Assembly: GCA_900544635.1 (NCBI GenBank)
Contig: UQVV01000002.1
Span: 1 to 26,741, forward strand
DNA length: 26,741 nt
Reading direction: 5' to 3'
From: an uncultured Cloacibacillus sp.
GTDB lineage: Bacteria; Synergistota; Synergistia; Synergistales; Synergistaceae
Notes under the pieces: generated by a model
The model's database searches: none
The model's input: only the letters and a program-made list of their open reading frames with translations
Told to the model about the DNA's origin: nothing
Position numbers and translations under genes: made by a program
Part shown: positions 25,731 through 26,741 of the stretch, piece by piece
Numbering within the stretch: the first letter of the stretch is position 1
How the letters are laid out: every line of letters starts with the position of its first letter

Positions 25731-26213
25731 ATGACTTACAATGTAATAAATGAATTGATTGTTTCCACTAAATCATCAGGACATGAAATGTTCTGGAAAT
25801 ACGACGCAGAGTTCTTCATGCTGTTTTATGACAGGTACAGGAACACACCGTTCACAGACATTCCGGATATTGCTTTTATGTATATGGAAATAAATAACTG
25901 GCAGGGAATGAGTCTTAGGTGCGGAGTATGGCAATATTACGAGAGCGGCGCATTCCAAAACGGGAAATTTGAAAGGGTACTGTCTTTTCTGAAAGCAACT
26001 AACGAAGAAGAAATGGCATCTGTTTATGGATGCGGTATACACGATTATGCAAATGAAAAATATCAGAAAAACTATGACTATCCAGAGGAATGGTTTGATG
26101 AAACGGACAAGATAGACAAATGGATAAGCGACAATGAGGTATATCTCTATAAGTGGATGTATGATTTAATCTTGAATCATAAAAGCGAAGTATTGAAGTT
26201 TGGAGAAATATAG
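25731..26213 (+). CDS. Uncharacterised protein (160 aa), possibly DUF4375/DMP19-like
   Basis: No signal or membrane segment. Helical: YNVINELIVSTKSSGHEMFW, FMYMEINNWQGMSLRCGVWQ, YYESGAFQNGKFERVLSFLK, EEEMASVYGCGIHDYANEKY, then an acidic EEWFDETDKIDKWI and a final YLYKWMYDLILNHK. The pattern of 'E-x-NN-x-G ... WQYY-x-SG' followed by short helical pairs resembles DUF4375/DMP19 as I remember it, but the match is loose. ATG 25731 follows ATGGAGATATGGT. It is driven by repeat copy 3, with about 50 nt between the -10 and the start. Confidence 0.7.
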   Translation: MTYNVINELIVSTKSSGHEMFWKYDAEFFMLFYDRYRNTPFTDIPDIAFMYMEINNWQGMSLRCGVWQYYESGAFQNGKFERVLSFLKATNEEEMASVYGCGIHDYANEKYQKNYDYPEEWFDETDKIDKWISDNEVYLYKWMYDLILNHKSEVLKFGEI

Positions 26214-26281
26214 ATTTAAAGATTTGTATTTGTATGTGGTCACAAAAGCCATGGGCAGACAGGATGATTCCTAACGCTGCA

Positions 26282-26310
26282 TGGACGGAATATCCGTATT
26301 ATGGTAGAAT
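26282..26310 (+). promoter_or_regulatory. Possible promoter of the last gene
   Basis: TGGACG (26282-26287), 17-nt spacer, TAGAAT (26305-26310) with a TGG extension just upstream. Not a copy of the dispersed repeat. Confidence 0.45.
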
Positions 26311-26370
26311 ATTTATCATAAGAATAATTCCGGCGCAACAGAACCTAAACAGCCCAGGAAGGAGCAAGGA

Positions 26371-26741
26371 ATGAGTTGGGATGTCATAATGATAAGGACA
26401 CAGGCAAACAGCGAAGCCATAGACGAGATAAACAGCGAAGATATCATTCCATTTAAGCAGACAGAAATAGCCTCCGTGATAAAGAAAATCGCAAAAAAGC
26501 CTGGACTTATTTACAATTGTGATGATTTGTCCTGGCAGAACCTTGACAGCAGCCGCTGGTCAATTGAATTCAATGTTGGTGAACATCCAGATACGGAATC
26601 TGTCATGCTGCATATCAGAGGCGGTGAGCCAAAAGAGGTATTTGCTGTTTTAATGGCCGACTTAAATACCCGGCTCATCGACTGCAGTACAGGCAGATTT
26701 ATCAGCCTGGATAAAACTACTGGATTTAAAAGATGGAAGGC
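26371..26741 (+). CDS. Uncharacterised protein, cut by the window end
   Basis: At least 123 residues. MSWDVIMIRTQANSEAIDEI, EDIIPFKQTEIASVIKKIAK, DDLSWQNLDSSRWSIEFNVG, SVMLHIRGGEPKEVFAVLMA, then LNTRLIDCSTGRFISLDKTT before the window ends. The start is well supported by AGGAAGGAG 7 nt upstream of ATG 26371. I recall similar small proteins with an MSWD start from other Firmicutes but know of no function. No membrane segment. Confidence 0.75.
   Translation, partial: MSWDVIMIRTQANSEAIDEINSEDIIPFKQTEIASVIKKIAKKPGLIYNCDDLSWQNLDSSRWSIEFNVGEHPDTESVMLHIRGGEPKEVFAVLMADLNTRLIDCSTGRFISLDKTTGFKRWK

Overview
The window holds two blocks of DNA that do not look like they belong together. They meet at about position 15,166.

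Block 1 (1 to about 15,165) is GC-rich, with third codon positions strongly biased to G/C and frequent ATA isoleucine codons. Genes are packed on the plus strand and are mostly housekeeping: the 3' end of ribA or ribBA, ribH, serS, a membrane protein fused to a WecG/TagA-type glycosyltransferase, ybaB/ebfC, recR, a membrane-anchored PIN/TRAM protein, a bifunctional ispDF, guaB, an exonuclease III gene, and a T-box-regulated trpE-G-D-C-F operon. The content and codon style suggest a GC-rich anaerobe, possibly Synergistota. That assignment is a guess from gene content and style, not a demonstrated identity.

At 15,136 trpB starts normally, with a good ribosome binding site and [10 protein letters not shown]. 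After ten codons it is replaced in mid-gene by the 3' third of an ABC-transporter ATPase gene, entered at the SGGQ signature. Both genes are cut at one point, a GATC lies exactly on the join, and no transposase, integrase or terminal repeat is visible. The simplest reading is an assembly or library chimera. Illegitimate recombination is the alternative.

Block 2 (about 15,168 to 26,741) is much more AT-rich and reads like the accessory genome of a gut Firmicute (Lachnospiraceae-like). It starts with the ABC ATPase fragment and a translationally coupled FtsX-type permease that seems to lack its first extracytoplasmic domain. A loose collection of small genes follows: a minus-strand pair (DUF4240-like protein, minimal nucleotidyltransferase), an AlkC-like DNA glycosylase, a GNAT acetyltransferase, a CX2CX2CX6C flavoprotein, and many small proteins of unknown function. 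Several genes are decaying: a frameshift in an AT repeat, a short duplication that breaks a C-terminus, and gene tails stranded between genes.

The most distinctive feature of block 2 is a dispersed repeat of about 80-90 bp in three copies (18,777, 20,851 and 25,590). Each copy ends in the same sigma-70-type promoter with an extended -10 and a 17-nt spacer, and each sits before a different accessory gene. Two of the three copies also lie beyond a minus-strand copy of the same gene's 3' end.
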